A stretch of 64,000 bases of DNA, from NCBI GenBank assembly GCA_958450365.1, contig CAUEEP010000134.1, positions 480,001 to 544,000 on the forward strand, in the 5' to 3' direction. This DNA comes from Mesorhabditis belari. Taxonomy: Eukaryota > Nematoda > Chromadorea > Rhabditida > Rhabditidae. This document shows, piece by piece, positions 11,431-24,500 of this stretch. The notes beneath the pieces are model-generated. The model ran no database searches, was not told where the DNA came from, and worked only from the letters and a program-made list of their open reading frames with translations. Position numbers and translations under genes: made by a program. The stretch's first letter is position 1. Every line of letters starts with the position of its first letter.

Positions 11431-12204
11431 ATCCTATAAACGATTGCTGTACATGAATAAGCAGCCAAATCGAGAGAATAATGCGATCCGATTCGAGAGT
11501 TTTATCTCTTGATTTTTTCAGGGTTCTGTACTGCAATCAATTTTTATTTGATATCATTCGATAGCAAAATCAAGAATAAAATCAATCCTGGGTCCTGCTC
11601 AAAAACAACCTATTCCTCAGGAAGAGTTTATTTTTCTTCAAATGTCCCCAGAAAAGCCTATGAGCAATACAAATGACTCTCAGCTCAAATTCCTTCATTC
11701 CAGTTCAATTTTATTGCTCAAAGCTTACTACTCATTTCCTGAGCATCGAACAAATCGCTATCACTTTACGCAAGCAATTTTCTCATTTTCCTTGCGTTAA
11801 AATAAGGTTTTATGGGCCACTTGGGTCCTGGACGGCTGAAAGGCTTAAGGTTTGTTTTATTTCAACATCAAAACACCAAAAGCTCAGAGTCAGCCATTTT
11901 CCTTTTGCCACAGAAACGGGGAAACTGATAAGAGCCATCGATTTAAGTGTAAAGCGACAGAGATAAAGCCTTTTCCTACTTTCAATAGGAATTAAAAATT
12001 TTAAACATTTTTAAAGTTTATTATTCTTTATGTTTTAAGTCTAGTGTACTTTGTGCTTAAACTCGCAAACTTTGGCAGACTCATTTCACCTTGTAAACGC
12101 ACTCCATCTGACGCAATCCTGTGAATCCAACTACCCAAAATTTTGGGCAATTGATGAATCTAGTGAGTCAAAAGCGGTGTGTTTGAGAGATTTGAGCTCA
12201 AAGT
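11431..12204. other. no gene seen
   Basis: Open frames under 100 codons only, none with domain or splice support. Confidence 0.35.
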
Positions 12205-12340
12205 ATGTCTAAAGTATGTCCAATGAGTGCCCAATGAAGGCCCAAAGTATGTCCAAAGTATGCCCAATGAATGCCCAAAGTATGTCCAATGAATGCCCAA
12301 TGAATGCCCAATAAATGTCCAATGAATGCCCAAAGTATCC
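12205..12340. repeat. short imperfect tandem repeat (AAAGTATGTCCAATGAATGCCC)
   Basis: About seven mixed units of AAGTATGTCC and AATGAATGCCC upstream of the kinase gene. Confidence 0.85.
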
Positions 12341-12560
12341 GGGATTTAAGCCTCAAGTCGTTTTCTACTTGTACTTTGTGCTCTAAAAATTGTACGCACC
12401 CTTTCTGGGGCACTCAATTCCAAACTAACTCGTTGCTACAAGGAAACTGTAGCATTTAGTGCGTCAGGAAAGCTGCGTTTACAATTTTACTTGATACACT
12501 TTAATAACTTTCAACAATATTCACTGCTTTAGATCCTCACAAATTCACAAAGACTCAATA

Positions 12561-15500
12561 ATGTCAAAGCCGAGATTCGCCTATGATAAAATGGCTGACG
12601 GAGAGGTCCGATTCTATTCAAGCAAGCCAAAAGTGGATGACCTAAAAATCAGAGTACCCTGGGGATACGTGCCAGATTTGGTGAGTTATTATACTTTTAA
12701 GATACTGTTCAAGCAGCCATATTAACTCTGCCACTTTTTCGGTTCGTTTCTCGTTGGCAACCTACGAATTTTGCTCGGACCTTGATCGGGTTTGTTTGAA
12801 AAACGTTTAATTTGCCTTCATTCGATAGAAAAATTGATTTCGAGTCGAATGAAAGCAAATTCAACGTTTTTCAAATAAACCCGGCTAAGATATGAAGAAA
12901 TTAAGTAAATTGCCAAACGGTAAACGAACCAAAAAAGAGGCAGAGTTAACATAGCTGAGTTCAAGAAGCACCTATATCACAAACGATACTCATCTTTCAT
13001 ACTTTTTGAAAGCAAATTTCGATTTGATTTGCTAAAGGTCATTAGGGTTATCCATGATGTTCCAAATGACTCTGAGAATCCAAGCCTGGCTTATTAAGCC
13101 AGGCTCAAGTACTCAGGATCCGATCCTGGATTGTAAAGGTTCCAACTGTTCAGGCCTGGATTGTCAAGGAGCCAATCCAGCACTCCATAAAGTGCTCAAT
13201 CCTGAGCTAGTTTAAGCAGCATTCAAAGGTCCAGAGCTGGCTTATGTCCTACTCAATCCAGATCTGTTTTATGAAGTACTCAACGGGGAATCCCTTGAAG
13301 TTACATTTCAGAAGCGATCTGATTCCGAGGGGCAAACACATGGTTAAGTGCGTCCTGTTAAGCAATAAAATTGCTCAAAAAGTATTGCCAGCGAGAGGAT
13401 TCGAACCAGGGAGAAAAACGTCGGCATACTATCCACTAGATGTACTATTTTTTGAACCACCAAGACAAACAGCTTAACCCGCGCCAAAGCCTTAAGTACT
13501 TGCTGTTTGCTTGCGACCTTGGTCGAAACTTTGAAGGTATATATCTCAAAAATGGCTCTCTGATGGATCACTCCTGAAATCTAACTTCCAGGAGTTGATA
13601 AGTAGAATTTGAAAGCATTTTCGTGATGACCTTAACCAGGGGATGTTTGCGCGTCGAAATCAGATCACTCTTGAAATCTAACTTCAAGGAGTTCCCCGGT
13701 CAGGGTTCAGGTCTGGCTTTTGATGGATTTAAGAGCTTTTTATGGACTAGGAAAGTTGCCGGACTGTAGTCAAGGACTTAAAAATTCATAAAATACCCAA
13801 GAAAATCGTAAAATCAATCTTTTAGTCTGATAAATACTATCGACGGGATCAAAACGACGAAAGTGAGAAAAGCGCGATCAAGGAGAATTTGAAGAAAGAT
13901 GAGATTTTGGATCAAAATGACGAAAGTGGCAAAAGCGAGACAAAGGAGAATTCTGCGAAAGATCAGATTTTTCACGGGATTTCTAAAGGGAACTTCTCCG
14001 ATATAATGTGAATTTTGTGTAGTTTTTGAGATAAGATTCAATTTCTAGCTCTAGATTTTTAAAATTTAAATTTCAGATCAGCAAAGCTTTACTATCCATA
14101 CGTCGATTGGAATCAAAACAAAGAAATTTCCGGGGAAATTGAAAAAGATACGAAGAATTGGCTCCGTGTTGCTATAAAAAGGTCAGAATTTTGTAAATAA
14201 AATATTTATAAAGTTTAAGAAACCCGTTTTTAGATACAAAATCGATGCTCTCGAAAAGACTTTTGATGGTTTTACCCGTTTGAGAAGAGAGATACAAATT
14301 TGCCGCTTTCAAAGACACGAAAATGTTAGTTTACCTAGTGTTAGCTAGTGATTAATTGCAAATTTATATATGTCGTAGCCGATTATGAATGAGTGGGTTT
14401 AGGAGCGTCCAACCATCAAGTGTTTGGTATCATTCAACGCAGAATCATTAATAATTATGTTAAATTTTTTAAATTAGAAAGATTGGATAAAAAGAAAAAA
14501 AATTATGGGGCTTCAAAGTTTCCTCTTGAACAAACAGTTTTTTTGCTCTAATTTTTTTTCTTTTTATCAAATCTTGCTAATTTTAAAAGTTAACATAATT
14601 ATCAATGATTCTGCGTTGAATGATACCAGATACTTGATGGTTGGACGCTCCTAGACGCTCCTAGACCCAAATACTTGATGATTGGACGCTGCTAGACGCT
14701 CCTAGACCCAAATACTTGATGATTGGACGCTGCTAGACGCTCCTAGACCCAAATACTTGATGATTGGACGCTGCTAGACGCTCCTAGACCCAAATACTTG
14801 ATGATTGGACGCTGCTAGACGCTCCTAGACCCAAATACTTGATGATTGGACGCTGCTAGACGCTCCTAGACCCAAATACTTGATGATTGGACGCTGCTAG
14901 ACGCTCCTAGACCCAAATACTTGATGATTGGACGCTGCTAGACGCCCCTAGACCCAAATACTTGATGATTGGACGCTGCTAGACGCTCCTAGACCCAAAT
15001 ACTTGATGATTGGACGCTGCTAGACGCTCCTAGACCCAAATACTTGATGATTGGACGCTGCTAGACGCTCCTAGACCCAAATACTTGATGATTGGACGCT
15101 GCTAGACGCTCCTAGACCCAAATACTTGATGGTTGGACACTCCTAGACCCGCTCATTCATAATTGGCTACGGGGATCCCGCCGATTTTGAATGAAACGTT
15201 GTAGCGCCGGCAATTTTTAACCTAAACTCACAAATTTGGTACCAATCGACGCAGAATTCAATTCGCTACAAAATGATATAATATTGTCCTCATACATTAA
15301 AGGGTTGCTTTACTAGAAAGATTTGCCAAAAAATTTCATTCATAATCGGCTACGACATATACAAATAGAAAGACATATAGATAGATTAAGTTTTATAAAA
15401 CAAATCGATCATAACTATGACTATTTATCATAAGGATATCACAAAATGACCACCCCTAAATTTTGCATTTTTTGGCTATGAAATTTAATAACGCGAAATA

Positions 15501-18500
15501 GCTTTTAAATCCTAGAAATATTAGGTTGATGCATAAGTGTTTTTGTTCCTTTTCGTCTGCCGTTTCAAGCCAACAAATGCACCAATTAAACTCCGGTTGA
15601 TTTCATTAGAAAAATCAATTATTTTTCTGCAAAATAACATTAAAACGGGTTTAAAAATATTTAATGCCTGGATTTTCTTGAGAGTATGAAGTCGGGTAGT
15701 CAAAAAGGGCTAACTCGATGCGGTTTAGATGCGGTTTAGACACCTTAGCTAAAGAAAACCTATCTTCGTGTCAATAGATAAAAGATAGAGAAAAAAAACG
15801 TTTGATATTTCGCCAAAATTTCAGAGAAATTCATTCAGCCAATTTTTCCGTAGAGTTTTTTATAGATTTTTACGACAAAAGGCGTTTTTCACTCTCGAAT
15901 TTGCTTGAAAGTGAACCGAAATTCATTTAAAAAGATGCAAATTGAACAAAAAAACACTTTTTTTATAGAGCAAACTATAGATTAATTGGTGAATTTGTTA
16001 CTTTTTAACAGAAGTACGAAAAAAACGAAAAGACTTATGCATCAACCTATTATATATGTCGTAGCCAATTATGAATGAGTGGCAATTATGAATGAGCCAA
16101 TTATGAACGTCCAACCATCAAGTGTTTAGTATCATTCAACGCAGAATCATTAATAATTATGTTAAATTTTTGAAATTAGAAAGATTGGATAAAAAGAAAA
16201 AAAATTATGGGGCTTCAAAGTTTCCTCTTGAACAAACAGTTTTTTTGCTCTAATTTTTTTTCTTTTTATCAAATCTTGCTAATTTTAAAAAGTTAACATA
16301 ATTATCAATGATTCTGCGTTGAATGATACCAAATACTTGATGGTTAGACGCTCCTAGACGCTCCTAGACCCAAATACTTGATGATTGGACGCTGCTAGAC
16401 GCTCCTAGACCCAAATACTTGATGATTGGACGCTGCTAGACGCTCCTAGACCCAAATACTTGATGATTGGACGCTGCTAGACGCTCCTAGACCCAAATAC
16501 TTGATGATTGGACGCTGCTAGACGCTCCTAGACCCAAATACTTGATGATTGGACGCTGCTAGACGCTCCTAGACCCAAATACTTGATGATTGGACGCTGC
16601 TAGACGCTCCTAGACCCAAATACTTGATGATTGGACGCTGCTAGACGCCCCTAGACCCAAATACTTGATGATTGGACGCTGCTAGACGCTCCTAGACCCA
16701 AATACTTGATGATTGGACGCTCCTAGACGCTCCTAGACCCAAATACTTGATGATTGGACGCTCCTAGACCCGCTCATTCATAATCGGCTACGGGGATCCC
16801 GCCGCTTTTGAATGAAACGTTGTAGCGCCGGCAATTTTTAACCTAAACTCACAAATTTGGTACCAATCGACGCAGAATTCAATTCGCTACAAAATGATAT
16901 AATATTGTCCTCATACATTAAAGGGTTGCTTTACTAGAAAGATTTGCCAAAAAATTTCATTCATAATCGGCTACGACATATACAAAAATAGGCATCTATA
17001 CCATTTTTAACAGTATCTGAACAAATTGCAACAAAATTATAGCATTTTCTTTATTTAACACCTGTTGCGAAATGATAGGACCACATAAAAAATAGCAATC
17101 AATTTGATACAAATTTCTCGCTTTCAAAGACACGAAAATGTGAGTTTACCTAGTGTTAGCGAGTGATTAATTGCAAATTTATATACAAATAGAAAGACAT
17201 ATAGATAGATTAAGTTTTATAAAACAAATCGATCATAACCATCACTATTTATCATATAAAGTTGAAAAGAAAGTTCTCGGAAAAAGTTTGCACTGTGATT
17301 TCTCAAAAATCAAGCCATCAATTCTTTCCAGATTTTTTGATTAGCTTGACTAGATTAAAAGTTTTTAACAAAAAGAATCAGAATGCGGTTCAGGTAAAAA
17401 ATAAGGGATTTCTTTAGCTGAAATGACTTGATCACTTTTTAAGTGGCCAGCCTTTAGACAAGTTTTTAATGGGTTAATGGATAGGCAATGGACCCCATTC
17501 AAAACCTAAAATGAAGTACTTAAAATAGAGAAAAGATGTGATAAAGGCAAATTTTATCTAATGCTTTAACTTTTCAAAATCACCTATTTTGGCAAACACT
17601 CAGTGCCAAGATGACACCAAAAAAGTGATTTTTTGAAATACAGCTTCTCTGTAAAAACATTTCTTGGTCACAAATAGAAAAAGCCAGCATAAATATATAT
17701 ATATATGCTTTATTCAGGAGGGCGAATAGAAGCGAATCAGATAATCATAACCGCATATAATTGCTACAATACTTTCACAAAAAAGAAAGAAACCTAGAGA
17801 TACAGTAAGACGATAGTCAGGAAAAACAGGTACAAAAAGATTAAATATAAGGCAGATTTGACATGGCAATTAGATCTAATTCGTTTACAGATACTTTGAA
17901 TTTTCCTACAGACGAGAAGATACCAGGCGGGAGCTTATTCCAAACCCTACTAATACGGTTCGCGAAAGAATGATAAAGGGAAAGGTGGTGGGGATGAGAA
18001 CCGAGCGAAATTTGATAAGGATGACTACGGGTTCTTCTAGGACTTTCCACAATTTTCAAGAGACTTTGAAATTCATAAATGAAGCATGACTGACTGGCTG
18101 GCTTGCTGGCTGGCTTTACCTTATAAGAAATCGTTTTTCTGGAGTTGAATTTAATCTTAGAGAGTGAGTTGAATTTAATCTTAGAAAATAATCTTTCAAA
18201 AATCTCTAAAATTTTAAAAGAAAGCTGCACTCATTTTTTTACCAGTAATTTCTTAGAGTCAACTTGTAAAGAATAGTACAAAATGTTCTTGAATTAGTGG
18301 TTTTGTTTTTAAGAAATTCCAGTCAAACTTTTTCCGAAAACTTTCTTTCCAACTTAATAGATAAAACCTTTAGATCGTTACCTTTTACGAGGCTTTTCCC
18401 GAGAAAATCAAATTGGAGAATGAAGGAGGAAAGGAGAAACTTGAAGCCATTTGGCTCGTCTCCGAGCGAATGGATCACACACTGGAAAAATACTATGAGT

Positions 18501-21500
18501 TGGTAATTTATCTAAACTAAAATATTAGGTTGGCAAGAAAGTTCATAGAATTTTTTGTCTCTGATTTCTCTTTCTCTTAACATCAGAGAAAATAGCTGAT
18601 AAAGGCATTTGTTTACTTCACTTCTCTTCTATTGATCGCTGAAAATGAAATGGAATCAAATGAAATGAAATTCGTTTACTTTCCACTTGATCTTTGGAGG
18701 CTCAAGAGCTGATCTTCAACAGCTGATCTTCAACAGCTGATCTTCAACAGCTGATCTTCAACAGCTGATCTTCAACAGCTGATCTTCAACAGCTGATCTT
18801 CAACAGCTGATCTTCAACAGCTGATCTTCAACAGCTGATCTTCAACAGCTGATCTTCAACAGCTGATCTTCAACAGCTGATCTTCAACAGCTGATCTTCA
18901 ACAGCTGATCTTCAACATGTCATTTCCTTCTTTACTGAAAAAAGTTTCAGTCAATGTGGTTTATGAAGAGGGCAAGGCTGAATAGTATGCTTATACATTT
19001 ATGGGCAAAGCTGAATTGTATAAAATGGTATAGAAATGATATCATTGTTTCAATAAATATGATTTTTCTTTGGAAGATGAGCCGAGGTCAGCGATTTTTT
19101 TCAGTGATTTCGATAAAACAGCTCAATCTTTGATAAATCGATAACAAACAATCAAAAACTTCTGGGAGAACAACTCTGACCTGACCTTCTGACCTTTTCG
19201 GACTTCAAACCAATTAAACATCACTTCAATTCAATGTTAGCCTCAAAATTTGGGCTCTGAGTTCCCCATACTCTGACTGTAATGTCTGTAACTGTAATGT
19301 CTCTCAATCTCGATGACTTCTTTTAAGAGACAACCAATATTCTTTTATTCCACATGTTCTGGTGATGAAAAGTGGGTATTATATTTTAACTATTGAAAAG
19401 ATAATGGATTGGAAAAGCAAAACCTGAACCGAAAGCGAGCGAAACCAGAACGCTATGGGAATTGTTTACACCAAAGTGCTCCTATTACTACACAAAATAT
19501 CTTCATGTTCTATCTTTATTCATTATTTTCTTTCCAGCTTTTATTCTTTGCATTGAAAGCTATCATCCGGTCGTTGTACTGTACGTTGTACTGTACTGTT
19601 GTACTGTACGTTGTACTGTTGTACTGTACGTTGTACTGTTGTACTGTACGTTGTACTGTTGTACTGTACGTTGTACTGTTGTACTGTACGTTGTACTGTT
19701 GTACTGTACGTTGTACTGTTGTACTGTACGTTGTACTGTTGTACTGTACGGTGTTCGACATGTACTTTTGTATGAGTTCTTTCAGAAATTCTGAAGGATA
19801 ATGAGCTCAAACTTAAACTCGAATGAAATTCGTTTACTTTCCACCTGATCTTTAGATCTCGATAAATCCTAAACCTAAGCCTATATCAGGCCAATGTTCG
19901 GGTTGTAGATGAGGTCTATTACCGAACACAAAACGATAGTTCGATCTGGTGATTATTCTTATTCTCGAGCAGCGAGGAAAGCCGAGATAAAGTTAAAAGA
20001 TGATGATCTTCTGGCAGTTCTTCAAAACGACAATCGGCTTACTCTATACTTTAGCAAAGCATCTAAAGGTTGACCAATAGTCAGACATCTATACGCTCTT
20101 GGGTTTACATCAAAATTGGGGAGTTGAATACCCATACCGTGACCAGAAATTGAACCGGATATTGATGCCCAGCTGCTCATCTTTATGAGCCATATTCTTT
20201 TCTCTCTGTATTATGGAAGTTCTTACTGTCAACTTTCAAAGAAAACGTCAATTGGTGGCACCTGAAGCTCGAACCAACCTGAATTGCAGAAGAATTTTGT
20301 GCTATCGGATATGGAAGGATCGGATTGGAGCCATCGCATCGGAGTTTATGCTTTCTGAGATATGGAAGGAGTGGTTTATTGGAAGTTGCTGAATAGTAAG
20401 CCAACATCCAACACTTAATTGCTAAATAAACCGATTAGCTCGAAAAACTATTCACGGCTTTGCTTTGTATCCACAAAATATAAATATCCACAGCTTTGAC
20501 AGACCAAAAAGAGAAAAATCATCTTCCTTTGCCCTCATGTTTCTTTGATGTAGAATTTGAAGAGCTTTGGTTGAGAAGTGATGGCCAATTCCTCATATAG
20601 CCTTGCCCTAAGTGATTATAATTTATTCCGATCGATGAGCAGCTGGTTGGGCAGCAGGTTGGGCAGCTGGTTGGGCAGCAGGTTGGGCAGGAGGTTGGGC
20701 AGGAGGTTGGGCAGCAGGTTGGGCAGCAGGTTGGGCAGCAGGTTGGGCAGCAGGTTGGGCAGCAGGTTGGGCAGCAGGTTGGGCAGGAGGTTGGGCAGCA
20801 GGTTGGGCAGCTGGTTGGGCAGCAAGATGACATCAAAAAGTGACTGATAGCCTTTTATGATAAGGGCAAAAATGCCAAAAGGGCCAAATGGGAAAAGGTT
20901 ATTGAAAATAATGGAAGAGATTTAGATTGATTTGATCATCTTTGTTTTGATTTGAATCAGAATAAATGCTTTGTTGAACATTTAGCCATTTCATATGCAT
21001 TTATATCCTTTAGCTTTCGAGAAATCACGATCTTTTTCTACGAACTTTCTTACCATAATAGAAAATCGATAACTTTTAGACATCGCAAAGCAAATGCTGT
21101 AAAAAATGTCGACATCAGACATTTGGGAGCACTGCTCACTCAACTATTGCGAGCATTAGACTATCTGCATCAACGAGGAATCATGCACAGAGTACGGTTG
21201 TTTGTGAGTGTATCGAAAAAACGGATCTCTGGCTATTAAACGGATCTCTGGCTTCTAAAGAGTGATCCAGTTGCCATTACCAACAGTTACCATTACCAAC
21301 AGTTACCGTTACGACAGGTTACAGCAATCTGAGACAAGTTTTAGAACGTCTACTTGACCTAGAAAGTTGTTCTTTACCATTTCTGATACTGAAATATTGC
21401 TAATATTTCAGTATTAATATTCTAATATTTCTTTTTTAACATTTTTCTATTCAGGACGTCACACCAAGGAACATTGGGATGAATCAAATAGATTTCCAGA

Positions 21501-24500
21501 TAAAATTACTCGATTTCGGCCTATCAAGGTAATCTAAGTTTTGAAGATTTCGAAGATTTGCTGTCTTGCATCTTTGAGACGCTTATCTTTTATCTTTTAA
21601 GTTCTTTCATTTCTTATCTTTAAGACTACGATCTTTAAGATCTTTAAGACTTTAAGACTGTTCAAAAGTACAATGCTTAGCCAGAAACAACTGGCGATTG
21701 AACTCGGCTTTGATAGAGAGAATAGAGAGAATGATAGAGAGAATAGAGCTTTGATTTTCAGAGAAATCAATCCAAATCTTGATCATTCAACCAACGTTGA
21801 GACTCCATTTATCTACAAACCAATCGAAGTTCTGATGAAGGCACGGTATAATACAAAAGTTGATATTTGGGCCACGGCATTGGTCGCTCTCGAGATGTTT
21901 GATTTAAAGCTTTTCATGCCAACTGGTGATGATAAAACTATTGAGATGAAGGTGAGATTTTATAAAGGCTTAAAAAGCTAATCTAATTTCATAAGCAAAT
22001 TGTTTAAAATGAGACTTTTAGATCCGAAAACGAGGAGCTGAAAATGTAGTAAAAGATCAAATCTTTCAAGTTCTCGGTGTACCCCTTGATCAGTACAAAT
22101 CAGCGTGGGTTTTATAGTAAAATTGATGAACTTGACTAAAGTTATAAATGTGGTACTTGTAAAGTACTTGTTTTACTTGTAAAGTACTTGTTTTACTTGT
22201 AAAGTACTTGTTTTACTTGTAAAGTACTTGTTTTACTTGTAAAGTATTTGTTTTACTTGTAAAGTATTTGTTTTACTTGTAAAGTATTTGTTTTACTTGT
22301 AAAGTACTTGTTTTACTTGTAAAGTACTTGTTTTACTTGTAAAGTACTTGTTTTACTTGTAAAGTATTTGTTTTACTTGTAAAGTACTTGTTTTACTTGT
22401 AAAGTACTTGTTTTACTTGTAAAGTACTTGTTTTACTTGTAAAGTATTTGTTTTACTTGTAAAGTACTTGTTTTACTTGTAAAGTATTTGTTTTACTTGT
22501 AAAGTACTTGTTTTATTCCAAAGTACCTGTAAAGTAAAGATCGGAAAAGTTTAGGTTTGATCGGCCAGTGCCTGAAAGCCCTTGCGAAGAGAAGCTGACA
22601 TCGATTCTCGAAGATTACTGCAAAACGAAAAACTTAAACACTGTTGGACCATTGACAGGTGAACAGTTGCTTTAATTTAGGAACTTAAGTCACATTGAGA
22701 CAACCGATTTCTCTTGTTGTTAGCGAGATTTGCAGTAAATGATTCAGTTGCAGTAAATGATTCAAATTTAGGCGAAGATTTTCGAGACTTGATCAAAATG
22801 ATGCTCGAGCCTGATATGATGAAAAGGCCGACAGCGGATGATTGTTTAAAGCACGGATTCTTAAGGATATTGAACGTGGGTTACTGTAGAAAATGATGTA
22901 GATATAGTAATCAAATTTCAATTTCCAAACCAATTTCAGATCAATTTCAGATCAAATTTCTAATCAAATTTCAATTTTCAGATCAATTTCAGTTTTTTTT
23001 TGTTTTTTTTTTATGTTTTTGATGTTTTTAGGACTGATTAGGCAAAACTCTCGATAGTAAATCATTTTTGGAGAATCCCTTCAATGATTTACTATCGAGG
23101 GTCGACTTTAATCCGAACCGTTTTCAATAAGGTCGATTCGTTCTTGAAATACAGATTTTTAAAATAAAAGTGGTAGTTTGGGGTGCTTTAACCTTATCAA
23201 CGAGGATGATTCTGCTTAACCCATTCGAAACCGCAGCGTTTTTTCTTTTTTTTCGTCTACGGACCAAGCCCTTTTTTGAGATTTTTGACTCCGAAGCAGT
23301 TTATTTATGGTTGGAAAGATGCAAGAGAGTCTCCTACACCATTTATTTTTGATGAAGAACGATTTGGATTTGACTTCAATACTTTTCAAAATCCTATATT
23401 ATTCTTATTTTATCGACGACAAATTAATCAGCATGTTAGTAGGCGAATCTAATAAACATGGAAAAAGGAAAAAAAAAAACTGGCAGGATTTCGATGCAAG
23501 CTCTTCCTGGCTCTGTATCGTGACTACTGGAGTAGCAGGCCTGGATTAGGAGGATTTTCCCACATGTCCCACATTATGTCAAGAGCAAAATTTGAATCTA
23601 TTCTTCGAAACCTGCGTTTTTGTGATAATGAACTGGATCCTGCGGGAGATCGGCTTTATAAGATTAGAGCTATTATGGAACATTTCAATGCAAAACCAGA
23701 GACTGCATTGATTTCGGGTAAATATAAAACATCTTCTTTGCCCACGTAATTTGTGGATCTGCTACAATTGGAATATACATGCAATGCTGAAAAACAGCAA
23801 AAAAAACCAATTAATTGAATGAAAATAGCTCAATTAGCGCTGCAGCGAATAATCGCTGCAGCGGTCCGTTCCTGAGTTTTTGCTGCAGCGATTATTCGCT
23901 GCAGAAGTTTCGAATGGGTTAAGAATGGCCGAATAGCACAAAAGGTTAAAAGGGTTTCCCCCAAAAGCGCTTACAACGTAACAAGAACACGTAGTATCCA
24001 ACAATAGATTAATACTCTTGAGAAGAGTACAGATCGAATTGATACTACGTCGTTGGTGACACAAATGTTAGTAAAATCAGTCTCTCTACAATGTTAAACT
24101 AGTTATTTAGTTAAACCAGTTAAACAGGATTTAAAATCTGAAGGGTAGCATAAAGTAAAGTGAATTTATAACGTTACTGTTTCTTAGTAAAGTAACGTTG
24201 CTATTGCTGAAATGCAACAATACCCATTACAAAAACAGCATGCGCATCAAAAATGAAACAACAAAGTCCCCCCAGAAAGAAGCCAAAAAACCCGCAGACC
24301 AAAAAAAAAAATAATTTCGGGAAGGGAGCAAAAGGACGAAAAATGCGACGCGAATAATTGCAAAATAGCAACGCAAATAGGAAGGAAACGGACGCGACCA
24401 GGTTCTTCGATCATAAAACTCTTAGTTCAAAGAATATCGAAAAGCTAAATCACTAACTTTTGCCAAAGTTCGCATACTTTAAAAGCTACTTTATTTACTT

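Larger units (their letters stand above)
18525..21058 (+). mobile_element. mariner (TTAGGTTGGCAAGAAAGTTC ends) in kinase intron 5
   Basis: 5' end TTAGGTTGGCAAGAAAGTTC and 3' end GAACTTTCTTACCATAA are inverted repeats flanked by TA (18523-18524, 21059-21060). Broken DD34D transposase pieces remain: SGDEKWVL near 19365, YSLALSDYNLFRSM at about 20599-20640 and RAKWEKVIENNG near 20890. Three minisatellites have grown inside it. Without it, intron 5 would be about 45 nt. Confidence 0.9.

Noticed and set aside
14640..15150. CRISPR-like array
   Set aside because: 41-bp units are contiguous with no unique spacers, inside a eukaryotic transposon.
15521..15703. 60-aa frame conserved in both MITE B copies (also 29488-29670)
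   Set aside because: Conservation follows from near-identity of the two MITEs; no homology recognised and no start signal.
19409..19810. Four overlapping frames through a VVLYC/YNST repeat
   Set aside because: Minisatellite inside a dead mariner.
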